A stretch of 64,000 bases of DNA from Cercis canadensis (GCA_003255065.1 QAOA01005941.1:60635-124634); one strand, 5' to 3'; counted from the stretch's first letter, positions 23,011 through 35,134 are shown. Program-made: numbers and translations. The notes: generated by a model from the letters alone, not told the origin.

Positions 23011-26000
23011 AGGAATTTTGAACCCAAAATTCAACATACCTTATTTGAAAAGTTGTGGATATTGATCCTTCATGTCTTTTTTCTGCTTCCCATGTGGCTT
23101 TATCCCCAGATAGTCCCTTCCAGACCACTTTAACCAGGGGTATGCTTTTGTTTCTCAATTGTTTTACTTCAGCGTCAATGATCCTTTCTGGTTTTACTGC
23201 ATAAGATAAATTTTCTTCGAAATGCATTGTTTCATGTTCAATGACATGAGTAGGGTCTAGGTAGTATTTCTTTAGCTGAGATACATGGAAGACATCATGA
23301 AGTTGAGAAAGATTTGGAGGAAGAGCAAGCCTATATGCAACAGGCCCAACTCGATCAAGGATTTGGAAAGGACCGATATATCTAGGATTGAGCTTTTTAG
23401 ATTTTAAAGATCGTACCACTCCCTTGACTGGAGTCACCTTAAGAAATACATGGTCATCAACTTCAAATTCTAGGGGTCTTCTTCTTTTATCTGCATAGCT
23501 CTTTTGTCTACTTTGAGCACTTAGTAGTCTCTCCCTGATGAGTTTTATGTGCCTGGTGGTCTGATCAACCAAATCTGGTCCTAGTAGACTTCTCTCTCCC
23601 AATTCCACCCAACATAAGGGTGATCTACATTTCCTTCCATACAAAGCTTCAAATGGAGCCATCTGGATACTGGAATGATAACTATTATTATAAGCAAATT
23701 CTGCTAATGGTAGGTACAAATTCCAGTTCCCTTTCATTTCTAGCACACAAGCTCTAAGCATATCTTCTAAGGTTTGAATGGTTCTCTCAGTCTGTCCATC
23801 AGTCTAAGGATGATAGGCAGTGCTAAATCTAAGTTTAGTACCTAAAGCATTTTGCAAAGACTTCCAAAATTTGGAAGTGAATCTAGGATCACGATCAGAT
23901 ACAATGCTACTAGGTACTCCATGTAATCTAACAATCTCATTAATGTACACCTGAGCCAACTTTTCTAAATTATAGGTAGATCTAATGGCCAAGAAGTGGG
24001 CAGACTTGGTTAGTCTATCCACAACTACCCAAATAGCATCATGACCTGAGGAAGTCCTAGGCAAACCCATGACAAAATCCATGGAAACACTATCCCATTT
24101 CCATTCGGGTATGTCTAAGGGTTGGAGTAATCCTGCTGGTTTCTGATGTTCTACTTTAACCTTTTGACAAGTTAAACACTTAGACACATATTGGGTAACA
24201 TCTGATTTCATACCAGGCCACCAGAAAATTTTCTTTAAATCCTGATACATCTTAGTAGCTCCTGGATGCAAAGTATATTTACTTTTATGTGCTTCCTCTA
24301 AGATATCATTCTTAAGCTCAGGTACTTTGGGTACACACAACCTATCATGATACCTAATAAGTCCATCCTCAGAGATATTAAAATCTTGAGATTTTCCTTG
24401 TGTAATTTGTTCCCTAATGTTTTGCAACCACTGATCCGAATCCTGAGCAGTTCTAATCCTATCCTTGAGATTAGTATGAATTTTTAATTCACACACTTGG
24501 AGACTACCTGGCCTTATAGAGATAGAACGGGTCAAATCTCTCAAGTCTTCTATCAATTCTTGCTCCTTAAGCATCAAAGAAGACATATGAATTAATTTCC
24601 TACTCAAGGCATCAGCAACTACATTTGCTTTTCCTGGATGATACTTAAGGATAAAATCATAATCCTTTAGAAATTCAATCCACCTTCTCTGCCTCAAATT
24701 CAATTCTTTTTGGTCAAAAAGATACTTAAGACTTTTATGATCAGTAAAAACCTCAAATTGAGCACCATAAAGATAATGCCTCCAAATTTTAAGAGCAAAA
24801 ACTACAGCAGCTAACTCTAAATCATGAGTAGGATAATTCTCCTCATGTGGTCTAAGTTGTCTAGAAGCATAGGCTACTACTCTACCCTGTTGCATTAAAA
24901 CACAACCTAAACCCTTCTTTGAAGCATCACTATATATAACAAAAGGATCATTAGGGTTAGGTATCACTAACACTGGGGCAGAGGTTAGTTTTGCTTTCAA
25001 TTCCTGAAAACTGTTCTCACATCGCTCACCCCACACAAAAGGTTGGTCCTTTCTAGTCAATCTAGTCAAAGGCATTGCTAGTTGAGATAATCCCTAAATA
25101 AATCTCCTATAATATCCTGCTAGGCCAAGGAAGCTCCTAATTTCTGTGACAGTCTTGGGCCTTTCCCAATTTGTCACAGCTTCTACTTTACTAGGATCGA
25201 CAGATATTCCCTCCTTAGAAATAACATGCCTTAGAAATTTAACCCCAGACAGCCAAAACTCACATTTGCTAAGTTTAGCATACAACCTTTTATCCCTAAG
25301 GATTTCTAAAACTATTCTCAAATGATTTTCATGCTCTTGAGGGTTCCTAGAATAAATTAAGATATCATCGATGAAAACCACCACAAATTTGTCTAGGTAT
25401 GGCCTGAAAATTCTATTCATGTAGTCCATGAATATTGCTGGGGCATTGGTTAAGCCAAATGACATTACTAAAAATTCATAGTGACCATACCTAGTTCTAA
25501 AGGCTGTCTTTGGGACATCTTCAGCTCTAACTCTCAATTGATGGTATCCCGATCTTAAATCTATCTTCGAGAAGACTGAGGCTCCTGCTAATTGATTTAA
25601 TAAATCATCAATCCTAGGCAGGGGATATTTATTCTTAATGGTCACTTTATTCATCTGCCTGTAATCTATACATAACCTAAGGCTACCATCCTTTTTCTTG
25701 ACAAACAACACTGGTGCACCCCAAGGAGACACACTTGGTCTAATGAACCCCTTTTCTAACAGTTCCTCTATTTGCTTTTTAAGTTCTGCTAGTTCCATGG
25801 GGGCCATTCTATATGGAGCTTTTGATATAGGACTAGATCCAAGCACAATATCAATTGAAAACTCTACCTCTCTTTCAGGTGGGAGACCACTAAACTCTTT
25901 AGGGAATACTTCTGGGTAATCTTTAACCACAGGTATTTTATCTATTCCCTCTTCTACCTCAGCTTGCAGAGAAAAGAAAACTAAGAACCCTTGACAACCC

Positions 26001-26602
26001 TTCCTAAGACATCTCTCAGCCTGGGCAGTGGTTAAACAAAGACATTCAATAGAAAGTTTAGGATCGAACATACAAACAGGCAAAGAAACAGTCTTTTTGG
26101 CACANCTCTTTAGGGAATACTTCTGGGTAATCTTTAGCCACTGGTATTTTATCTATTCCCTCTTCTACCTCAGCTTGCAGAGAAAAGAAAACAAGAACCC
26201 TTGACAACCCTTCCTAAGACATCTCTCAGCCTGGGCAGTGGTTAAACAAAGACATTCAATAGAAAGTTTAGGATCGAACATACAAACAGGCAAAGAAACA
26301 GTCTTTTTGGCACAATCAAGAATAACATTATTGGCAGACAACCAATCCATCCCAATTACTACATCAAGATCACACAAGGGAAGACAAATAAGATCAAGGG
26401 TAGTGCATCTATTATCAAACTGAATATTGCAATTAATACAAACATCAGAAGTGAGCACACGATTTCCCGTAGGAGTAGAAACAGACAAGTCATATGGCAA
26501 AATGTCAATTTTCAATCCCAGACTCCCTACACAGTCATATGAAATGAAAGAATGTGTTGCACCCGAATCAAACAATGCACTTACAAGTTTATCATTAATC
26601 AT
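22997..26602 (-). pseudogene. Chromovirus pol: protease, RT, RNase H, integrase, chromodomain; two TAG stops
   Basis: In order on the minus strand: protease ALFDSGATHSFIS; RT with [20 protein letters not shown] and catalytic [10 protein letters not shown]; RNase H with [12 protein letters not shown] and [11 protein letters not shown]; integrase zinc region ([16 protein letters not shown]) and catalytic D in [10 protein letters not shown] in VSDRDPRF, E in TDGQTERT; and a chromodomain near the end (VKVVWKGLSGDKATWEAE) that would tether integration to chromatin. All blocks are in one frame if the assembly duplication 26105-26314 is removed. TAG codons at 25094-25096 (after YYRRFI) and 23804-23806 (in HP*TDGQ) interrupt it. 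Confidence 0.92.
25895..26314. repeat. Direct duplication around single N at 26105 (assembly)
   Basis: 25895-26104 (210 bp) and 26106-26314 (209 bp) are nearly the same. The second copy lacks one base (aaaacaagaa for aaaactaagaa), which would shift the pol frame. The first copy keeps the frame. Confidence 0.9.
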
Positions 26603-27688
26603 TAACGCACCTTTTATAAGATTAGGAGACTGACTAGCCTCCTGTTGTGAGAGAGCAAAGACACGCCCCTGGTTTTGTGGTCTAGAATTAGGGGTGGATT
26701 CTTTCCTTGTCTTGCAATGTTTAGCAAAGTGTCCAGGTTTTCCACGATTATAACAAACGTTTTGACTGGCCCAACAGGGTCCACCATGATTCTTCCCACA
26801 CTGCGTACAAATTGGTCGACTAGAGGCTTGATGACTAGACGTCTGGTCTTTCTTATTCTAGGTATTATCACCTTTAAACTTCTTATTCCACTGTTTCCCT
26901 TTTCCCCTGGATGACTCGCTATAACTCCTCTTTTCAGCTGTGTAAGCATTTAAACTTTCTTCTGCTATTCTCGCCTTACTAGCTAATTTAGCAAAATCTC
27001 TAATTTCTAGAGTTGCTACCCTATCTCTAATCCCAAGTCTTAAACCTCTCTCAAAGGTAACTGCCTTCCAAGCATCATCATGGGTATGTTTCAAATAAGA
27101 AGAAAATTTAGAGAGTTCTTCAAATTTAGCTTCGTACTGAGCTACAGTCATGCTCCCTTGCTTCAAACTTAAAAATTCAGCTTCCTTCTGGTTCTTCACA
27201 TTCTCTGGGAAATATTTATCATAAAAAGTTTCAGTAAAAAGTTCCCAGGTAATGCGAAGACCCTTGGATTCTAAAAGCCTCCTTGCTCCTTTCCACCAGT
27301 ACTCCGCTTCTCCCTCTAACATATAAGTGGCTAAGGAGACTCTTTGTTCTGTGGTGCACTCCATAACCTCAAATATCTTTTCGAGTTGCCTCACCCATCT
27401 CTCAGCTACTACTGGGTCATACTCCCCTACAAAAGATGGAGGGTTGGCTTTTCTGAATTGGTTCAGGAGCTTATTAATTTTATTGGGGTTATGAACCTCT
27501 ACATTGCCCTCTACATTACTCTCATTAGAACTCCTCTGGGTCACTTGTCGGAGGGCCTCTTGTACCTGCTGTAAAATCTGGGTTGTGGCTGCTTGTGCTG
27601 CAGCTTGCCCATCCAGCCTGGCAGCAAGAGTCTCCATGTTCTTCGCTATCTCCTTCAGAGCATCTTCTTGAGTTCTTTCCTTAGCCAT
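26603..27688 (-). pseudogene. Chromovirus gag with one TAG and a damaged zinc knuckle
   Basis: From ATG 27686-27688 (MAKERTQEDALKEI) the protein has a helical N-terminus, the retrotransposon gag domain (FRKANPPSFVGEYDP, AEYWWKGARRLLES, SMTVAQYEAKFEELSKF), a basic linker, then TAG at 26858-26860. The same frame continues with a first Cys/His motif (CTQCGKNHGGPC) and a second (CYNRGKPGHFAKHC), whose second Cys is Arg. It then joins the protease frame without a shift. Gag would form the particle and package RNA. Confidence 0.9.
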
Positions 27689-27863
27689 ATTACCTGAATA
27701 AATGCACGGTTAGGTATATACCTTTACTCATCACCACATTATCATAGAACATTACTAATTGCACAGTTCAAATTCCAATCATCCTCAAGAAAGGTAACCA
27801 ATTAAAATCACTTAAACTCAGCCAATTATATCCTATTCAAGAACACCAATGCCCTAAACCATT

Positions 27864-27875
27864 GCTCTGATACCA
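27864..27875 (-). promoter_or_regulatory. Primer-binding site of E5 (tRNA-iMet)
   Basis: Plus-strand GCTCTGATACCA, i.e. TGGTATCAGAGC on the coding strand. This is the standard complement of initiator methionine tRNA, four bases after the LTR end. Confidence 0.93.
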
Positions 27876-27879
27876 AAAA

Positions 27880-29637
27880 TGTCGCACCTGCCCTTTTAAG
27901 AATAACTTCTGATTAGCTCTATGGAGATTTCTAAATAATTGAATATGTATTAATTTCTAAAAAAAAAAATTAAACTTCATATTTTCTTATATAATGAATT
28001 GGTTTAAACTCCATAAGAAATACTACTCCCACTTGAAACTTTTGATATAATTAGTAGGAGACACCCAAAGAAAAATTAAGAAGCTAAGCAAAGCATTCTT
28101 ATATACATCTAACATGTGAATATACTTAGAGGGTTAACGTAACCCTCATAGTTTATATACACGTCCCAAAAGAATATTACCTATATCACTACCTATGTTA
28201 TAATTACATCTATATACATGTCTCAAAATAACGAAATTTCCACCTAATTGTACATAAAGCAAACACCACAAAAAGAACTACTTATATGCAGCTTGCTAAC
28301 TTTGCACACTCTGATGGGAATTATTAGCCTCTGCACCTGGAATGGATAAGACATTCACAAATATTACAAAGGTGAGATATGAAATCTCAGTAGCTAGTAG
28401 AGTATCATACATGCTTTATGTCCATTCCATTTCGTAAACCATATANNNNNNNNNNNNNNNNNNNNNNNNNNNNNNNNNNNNNNNNNNNNNNNNNNNNNNN
28501 NNNNNNNNNNNNNNNNNNNNNNNNNNNNNNNNNNNNNNNNNNNNNNNNNNNNNNNNNNNNNNNNNNNNNNNNNNNNNNNNNNNNNNNNNNNNNNNNNNNN
28601 NNNNNNNNNNNNNNNNNNNNNNNNNNNNNNNNNNNNNNNNNNNNNNNNNNNNNNNNNNNNNNNNNNNNNNNNNNNNNNNNNNNNNNNNNNNNNNNNNNNN
28701 NNNNNNNNNNNNNNNNNNNNNNNNNNNNNNNNNNNNNNNNNNNNNNNNNNNNNNNNNNNNNNNNNNNNNNNNNNNNNNNNNNNNNNNNNNNNNNNNNNNN
28801 NNNNNNNNNNNNNNNNNNNNNNNNNNNNNNNNNNNNNNNNNNNNNNNNNNNNNNNNNNNNNNNNNNNNNNNNNNNNNNNNNNNNNNNNNNNNNNNNNNNN
28901 NNNNNNNNNNNNNNNNNNNNNNNNNNNNNNNNNNNNNNNNNNNNNNNNNNNNNNNNNNNNNNNNNNNNNNNNNNNNNNNNNNNNNNNNNNNNNNNNNNNN
29001 GCTATTCCAGTACCTATTATTAGAGAATTCCTCTTTTCCTTTGAAGGATTAAGGGAGAAGATTCATACATATATGGATTGGTTTGAACTTGGACCATGCA
29101 ACCATGCAATATAGCCTAGGAACAACTTGAAAAGTTAGATAGCAATATATCTTCGTATTCTACTGTAAAGCTTTATAGTGAATCTCTTTTTTTTCTAAAA
29201 GTAGAGCTTGTTAGCAAATCAGAGCATACTTCCACAGTCAAATTTCTGGTAGGGCGAAGTCAAGGCTTGGGCTTGCAATAACCACTATAATAATGGAGAA
29301 TAAACAATACCCACTCCATGCAAAACTGAGAAACCCATAGGAAACCCAGATTACATTGAAGAACAACACCTAACAGTTTTGCTTAATCTAAAAAATTACT
29401 AAGTTCTAGAGATTAGCAATGAAGTTTTGATGGAGAAGGTTGCTTACTGCGTGGAAGAAAGCCTTTCCCCCACCTCCTCTTGCCGCTAGGAGCTCTCTCT
29501 CTCTTTCTCTCTTTCTCTCTTCTTCTCGCCGCTCACTTGGAGCTCTTTTCTTTCTGCCAAGTTCTCTATTCTTCTCCCCTCTTTAATTCATTTCTTTTCC
29601 CTTTTTTTTTAAGTTAAATACTATAATATAGTACAAT

Positions 29638-29675
<38 letters not shown>

Positions 29676-29759
29676 AAATGCTATAATATAATACAATATA
29701 TATATATATTTACACATATATGTTTATATAAAAAAAAAAAAACAAATCTAGTTGTTACA
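27880..29759 (-). repeat. 5' LTR of chromovirus E5, with internal N gap
   Basis: It starts TGTCGCACC and ends GTTGTTACA like the other LTR. The two sides of the gap match 20256-20818 and 22195-22993. Differences seen by eye: three substitutions and a 3-nt poly-A change in the first 560 bp, and about nine substitutions plus microsatellite length changes in the last 760 bp. Confidence 0.9.
28446..29000. other. Assembly gap (555 N)
   Basis: A run of N. The complete sister LTR has 1,376 bp between the same flanking words (20819-22194), so the gap size is not literal. Confidence 0.95.
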
Positions 29760-30302
29760 GGAGGCAGCTTCTGATGACAAAGTGGTAATGTGGTATCCTA
29801 TTTTCCTCAACAACTTGAGAATAAATAGTAGTTGGCTACCTCCTATAGGTTTCCTAATTACAAAATAAACCTAATTTCCTAAAACTTTAAAGGTAAAAAT
29901 GTGATCAAGCCCTAGTGTCATGTGTGCTGGTCGAATAAGCAAATATTGGCCCAAATAAACATGCTTTGGTCCAATAGGCAGGTCTAAGGAAAGGAATCAG
30001 TCAATGCTGGGCGGATGCAGAAAATTTGGACTGCTTGCATGCGAATTTCAGTTGTCCAGAATCAGTGTTTGGCCTCTTCATATGAAATATAGAATTTTTT
30101 GTCAGCTTTCCAACGAAACTGTAATCACATCAATCAAACATATGTAAGCAGTGCCAGAATTCAACAGTTATGCAATTAAAATCTATAAGCACCAACAAGT
30201 CCAAATCTACAAAACATGTCTAAGGGCCATAAAAATTACTAGAAACACACACTAAAAGACTAAGTATAAGGGAAACAAATAGTGTAAAATAATGTGTTAT
30301 CA

Positions 30303-30639
30303 ATCAGCATCATGTTTTTTGAAATAAAAGGACCAGTAGCTCACTTCATTTGTCAATAAGGCCAAAGTTATGTTTTTATACATTTTTTCGTGTCAAAGCA
30401 CTAAAGCTTTTGTTGTGCTCATTTAAATAAAAAATAGGAGGGGTCATGCATTTTTCTCTTGCCCATTCCATAAACTTCATTTTTTCCATTCATCCAATGT
30501 AGTTTTCATTGAAAAGTGTTGAACATTGCTTGCTTAAAGAAAAATAAGCTCAATCAAAAGCACTCTGTAAAAAGGTCAATTGGGCTCAAATCAAGAACCA
30601 TCACCATCATGTAGGAAAATCGGGAACAGGTTTGCAATC
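30303..30639 (+). other. E7 leader, continued to gag
   Basis: Continuation of the Ogre-like leader after the solo LTR. It is AT-rich and holds no supported gene. It leads into the gag frame beginning around GAFDELKSHINEM. Confidence 0.55.
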
Positions 30640-32346
30640 TTAAGGGTGCGTTCGATGAATTGAAATCTCATATTAATGAAATGATGAAGCTTTTCACTGA
30701 GACCCTGGAGTTGAGGGTTGTGGCTGAGGGACCGAGCAGTGTCAATATCCCTCCAATTTTCAATGTAGCGCCTTTGTTGACATATTCATCAAATGAGGTA
30801 ACTTCTGTAGCATTCGCTCCAATATGGGGAATGCCTCCACAGATGATGCCTTCTGTAAATCTGGTACAAGGGTGTGATTTAATTCAACAATTCCTCTTGT
30901 TATCCAACCAGCTGATGTCGTGCATGCTATCTCATTACCGTTCCTGGGTCCATTTTCTTTACCAATGGAAGTTTCATTCAATCCAAATGAAAATTAGGGG
31001 GTGTCTATACATACACTCATCCAATTACCCACCATACTTCCCTTTTTACTGCACAAGAAGTCTTAGAAACAATTATTTGTGGAAAAGAGTTAAAAAAGAA
31101 GAGGCTGATGGTTGAATCAATGGAGAAAAAACAAGCACTATTGGAAGAGCAAATTAAGATGTTGCAAGGATAAGGGACATATGGGTCAGTAGACATAGAT
31201 GAATTTTTCTTGACACTTGAATTTTTTCTCCCAAAAGATTTTAAAATGCCTGAGTTTGCCCACTATGATGGAACAACCAATTCTCGGCTTCACTTGAAAT
31301 CGTATTGCACTAAGATGTCCATTCGATTAAGAGATGATAAATTCTTAATACACTTCTTCTCAGAGAGTTTGTCTGGTTCTGCTTCAGATTAGTATTGGTG
31401 TCTAGATCACTTTAAGATTCACACATGGAGAGACATGGCTAATGCTTTCTTAAAGCAATACAATTTTAATGATAACATAGCTCTTACTAGAGCTCAATTG
31501 GGATCTATGCATAATGAAGAAAGTGAGAGTTTTAAAGAATATGCTCAAAAGTGGAGGAATCTAGGAGCCCAACTTCAACCTCAATTGTTGGATTCTGAAA
31601 TGATTCACTATTTCATGAATACTTTGCATTCCCTTTATGCTGAGTTAATGGTAGCAACTGTTTATAGAGACTTCTCTCAGTTGATCAAGGCTAGAGAGAG
31701 AATCGAAAAGATGAACTAGATAGGAAAATTGTCATTCTTAAGAGGAGAAAAAGATAATAACGGCCAGAAGAAGGAAGAGTCATTTGGGAAGAAAGAATGA
31801 GAGGTAAATTGGGTACATTCATTAGGGGAACCATCATCCTTTCAAGCTCAAGGCTCGTATTATTCACCAAATCCCACTTTTCCACCTCCTTGCCAAGTTA
31901 ATGTAATCCCACAATCTTTTCCTTCATATCAACCTAATCTTCCATCATTCTATACACCTCACCAAAATTCTCCTGAAGGATACCATATTCCTAAAGCATC
32001 ATCAGTGATCAAGTCTAATCATGGACAACCTAGAGGTTCTTGGAAGAATGATATTTTTCCTAATTTAAGAAGGACCAATTTGGAATTCTACTTGCAACTA
32101 CTAGAAGCACAAGTAACGACACCACAACTGGTGAAACCACTAGAACCTCCATTCCCTCCAAGCTACAATCAGCATCTTAGTTGTGCATTCCATAATGATG
32201 TGTTAGGACACTCAATTGAATATTGCAATGTTTTTAAAGACCACGTGCTATGGTTGATTAAGGCCATGGTTGTGAAAGTAGAATATAAAAATGGAGTGCC
32301 AATTTTGATCATCAGCCTTTTGCCAAATTATGAGATGCAAGTCTGA
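30640..32346 (+). pseudogene. Ogre/Tat-type gag, several stops
   Basis: An N-terminal helical segment (ELKSHINEMMKLFTETLELR) is followed by a degraded Pro/Ser linker. The gag core follows: FKMPEFAHYDGTTNSRLHL, DDKFLIHFFSESLSGSASD, stop, YWCLDHFKIHTWRDMANAF, LKQYNFNDNIALTRAQLGSM, FKEYAQKWRNLGAQLQPQLL and FSQLIKARERIEKMN. This order is that of Tat/Ogre gag. A Pro/Tyr-rich tail and LGHSIEYCNVFKDHVLWLI, a form of the post-zinc motif of this lineage, end at 32344. At least four in-frame stops and shifts are present. No protease follows. Confidence 0.85.
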
Positions 32347-33955
32347 AAGATTCTAGTTCAAGTGCAAGTGGATAGGTTAAAGGATCATCAAGTGAATTTT
32401 CATTAATTCAAAGATTTTCTTAGTTGTTAATGTTTATTTTGTCAAAGTCTTACTCAGGACCTTATTTATTTGACTTTATTAATGCAATGATCATGCGTTC
32501 TCATTCACCATCTTTCTTATTCTAATTCTCTTTCAAATACTTCCTTTCAAATTTCATGAGAAAAAAAAGTAAAACAAAAAAACCTCAATGAGTCTTCCCT
32601 TTGAGGAGTTGCATTTGATGCAAAGATGATAAAATTGAGAATGATGGAAACTCAAGACCTCATAACAAAATGGTTTTCAAGAACATTGTGAGCTCCACAA
32701 GCAAACTTTTCCAATGATCAGAGGCATTTTTTGTTCTCCCAAACATTGCAGAGTATCCTCAGTCACCCATTTGAGCTTGAAGAAGTAGTTCATTTCTTAA
32801 TTTTCAAATTCATGTACTCTATTGGGAAAGGTAGAACTCCAATAAGTTTTTTTGACAACATTCAAATGCTAAGAAGGATTATTTCCTTTCTTCTATCCAA
32901 ATACATCATATCCCTTGTCAAACCACTTTGAGCTTTAAATTCTTTCTTCGTACTTAATGAAAATCGTACTCTGGGTACAATGAGAATAAATTTGTAAAAG
33001 ATGTCTTCGAAATGTCAATGGACTTGCCAAAGAGAAAGTGAAAATCAAAAGGAGATGCAAAAGAGAGAAAGATTGTCCAAAAAAAAAAACTCTTGAAGAG
33101 GAAAGAAAATTCTTTCCCAAAAAAGAGAAACAAATAAAAAAAATCAACAAAAATATTCCCTCTAAATGGTTGTGGAATAAGAAAGTCAGTCCAAATGACA
33201 AGAAGAATAACACAAATCATCGAAAGGCAAAATTCTTATTGTTATCCCAACATCAAATGTTTGGGTCTTTATACCATTTCTTTCATTAGTCATATCTTAC
33301 ATCCCTAAAACCCCATTACAACCCATGTGAATCCTCTTGAGAAATAAATGTTGGCATAAAACCCCATTGGAGTTAGGCGATGAAAAAAAAGTAGAAAAAT
33401 AAGGTAAAGGAAAAATTAGAATTCGAGTCTTTTTCCTTTCATTTCAAAATAAAAGCCTTTTACGCTAAAACCCCATTACAAGCTTTTAAAGACCTCCTTG
33501 AGGATTGGTTTGCTTGAGTCATAAATTGGGGCAAAATTTTTTCATGAAAAATTTTGGTTTTCACAAAAAAAAAAAAAAAGAGAGAGAAAATGTTTTTAAA
33601 ACTGAGGTCAAGCTTGACTTAAGAAAAATCTCTTTTGTATCAATTGCATGACCCTTAAAGGGAATATTTTTGAATCCTCACACTGGGGAAAATTTTCATT
33701 CTTCAAATTTGCAAGATGTTATAGCCATTGAAATAAGTGCTCCATGTCCTAACTTTTATCTTTGTGCTCTTCCCTAGTGCCTAACACTGGGGCAAATTTT
33801 GGTTCCCAAAATTTATCTCTTGCACAACTTTGTCCTTGACAAGCTCTTTTGCATTAATCATGGGGCATAGGTTGTGTCTCATTTGAATCATTTCTTCACC
33901 ACTCTGTTATTTCTTGTATGCATGACTCATTGCACTAATTTGGCTAAATAAAATA
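32347..33955 (+). other. Non-coding 3' internal region of E7
   Basis: AT-rich sequence with no pol motifs in any frame. Phrases such as 'aaaccccatta' recur at 33309, 33359 and 33467. The 66- to 92-codon open frames here (for example 32731, 33038) are low-complexity Lys- or Phe-rich and not supported. In Ogre-like elements a long non-coding 3' region of this kind is usual. Confidence 0.55.
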
Positions 33956-33959
33956 AGAG

Positions 33960-34465
33960 TGACTTATACTCAATAGTCCGATCAAGATTTTCATTTTGGA
34001 TATACTTGATAGTTCGGTCAAGGTCTGACGATCCGTCAGAGTTTTTAAAATTTCCTTTCAGTTTCATTCACTCTTGAGTCTAATTGAGATTTTCAAATGC
34101 ATATCCTTGACTGAACAGTCAAGGTTTGACGGTCCATCAGAAATTTTAAAATTTCTTTCCAAATTCAATTTCATCACTCGACAGTTTGGTTGAAGTTTTC
34201 ATTTGCATACTTGACAGTTTGGTCAAGGTTTGACGGTATGTCAGAGTTTTTAAAATTTCCTATCAATTTCAATTTCATTCACTCGATAGTCTAGTCGAGG
34301 TTTTCAGTTTATTATGCATGACAGTTCAGTTAAGGTCTAGTAGTCTGTCAGAATTTTAAAAAATGCTTGCCAATGTTAGTTTTAGTCACTCTACAATTCG
34401 ATCGAGGGTTGCATTTTTAATTTGCCTCACATTTCGGTCAAGGTCTGACGGTTCGTCAGTGTTTT
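33960..34465 (+). repeat. Five ~105-bp tandem units with a CTGACGGTCCGTCAG dyad
   Basis: Five imperfect copies each contain a 'cagttcggtcaaggt' half followed by 'ctgacggtccgtcaga', which is itself a near-perfect inverted repeat, then 'ttttaaaatttcc'. Copies begin near 33970, 34075, 34185, 34290 and 34390. Confidence 0.8.
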
Positions 34466-34870
34466 AGCCTACCGGGTAAAAGATCTTGGTGTTTTTAAAT
34501 TTTGTCAACTCCGAGTAAAAGATCTCGGTGCTTTTAAATTTTGTTGGCTCTAGGGTGAAAGATCTCAGTGCTTTTAAATTTGGTTGGCTCCCAGGTGAAA
34601 GATCTCAATACTTTTAAAATTTTGTCGGCTCCCAAGTAAAAGATTTTGGTGCTTTTAAAATTCTTTCGGCTCCCAAGTGAAAGATCTCTGTGCTTTTAAA
34701 ATCTTGTTGGCTCCCGGGTGAAAAATCTCAATGCTTTTAAATTCATGTCGGCTCCTGAAGTGAAAGATCTCGATGCTTTTAAATTCATGTCTGCTCTTGA
34801 GTGAAAGATCTTGATGCTTTTAAATTCTGTAGGTTCTCGGGCGAAAGATCAATGTGCTTTTAAATTTATT
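34466..34870 (+). repeat. About ten ~42-bp tandem units (GTGAAAGATCTCGGTGCTTTTAAA)
   Basis: Units of 39-44 bp follow the consensus 'ggctcccgggtgaaagatct' then 'cggtgcttttaaattttgt'. Ten copies of the 'aaagat' core are spaced regularly from 34478 to 34846. The array begins where the 105-bp array ends. Confidence 0.85.
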
Positions 34871-35097
34871 TTTCATTTTTGAATGCTCCGAACAAAATAC
34901 TTGTATTTTGTATTTAAATGTTTCTTATACTAACACACAACAAGCNTCTTGAGTGAAAGATCTTGATGCTTTTAAATTCTGTAGGCTCTCGGGCGAAAGA
35001 TCAATGTGGTTTTAAATTTATTTTTCATTTTTGAATGCTCCGAACAAAATACTTGTATTTTGTATTTAAATGTTTCTTATACTAACACACAACAAGC
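34795..35097. repeat. Direct duplication around single N at 34946 (assembly)
   Basis: 34795-34945 and 34947-35097 are both 151 bp and nearly identical, joined by one N. This is probably two unmerged contig ends rather than a true tandem repeat. Confidence 0.85.
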
Positions 35098-35134
35098 AAG
35101 AGCTTAGCGTGTTTGTTCTATAAGAAAACATGTA

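Larger units (their letters stand above)
20256..29759 (-). mobile_element. Tekay/Del-like chromovirus (Gypsy), nearly intact (E5)
   Basis: Long LTRs flank a gag-pol frame with a C-terminal chromodomain. LTR ends are TGTCGCACCTG at 20256 and CTAGTTGTTACA at 29759. A perfect 5-bp TSD GGAGG lies at 20251-20255 and 29760-29764. The PBS is a perfect TGGTATCAGAGC (initiator tRNA-Met), and the PPT is AAAAGGGGGGTAAAAT on the minus strand. The LTRs differ by about a dozen substitutions over the ~1.3 kb that can be compared, so this is the youngest element here. It lies inside solo LTR E6. Confidence 0.93.
19551..30302 (-). mobile_element. Solo LTR (E6) split by a chromovirus
   Basis: On the minus strand this starts TGATAACACATT at 30302 and ends GGCACCCGTCA at 19551. 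It is flanked by ATGAG (19546-19550) and ATCAG (30303-30307), a 5-bp target duplication with one change. Without the inserted chromovirus it is about 1.24 kb. No coding or PBS sequence belongs to it, so it is a solo LTR. Its U3-like part shares phrases such as ggaaagctga with the LTRs at 7616 and 53380, suggesting one broad family. Confidence 0.75.

Noticed and set aside
25895..26314. Genuine tandem duplication of protease-RT linker
   Set aside because: A single N at the junction and near-perfect identity point to unmerged contig ends, as at six other places.
28418..29023. A 201-codon open frame across the N gap
   Set aside because: It consists of unknown bases; the real sequence is LTR.
33038..33289. 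Lys/Glu-rich small protein
   Set aside because: Low-complexity AT-rich translation in the non-coding tail of the Ogre-like element; no homologous motif.
33960..34870. CRISPR array
   Set aside because: Regular repeats but no unique spacers and a plant retroelement context; these are simple tandem repeats.
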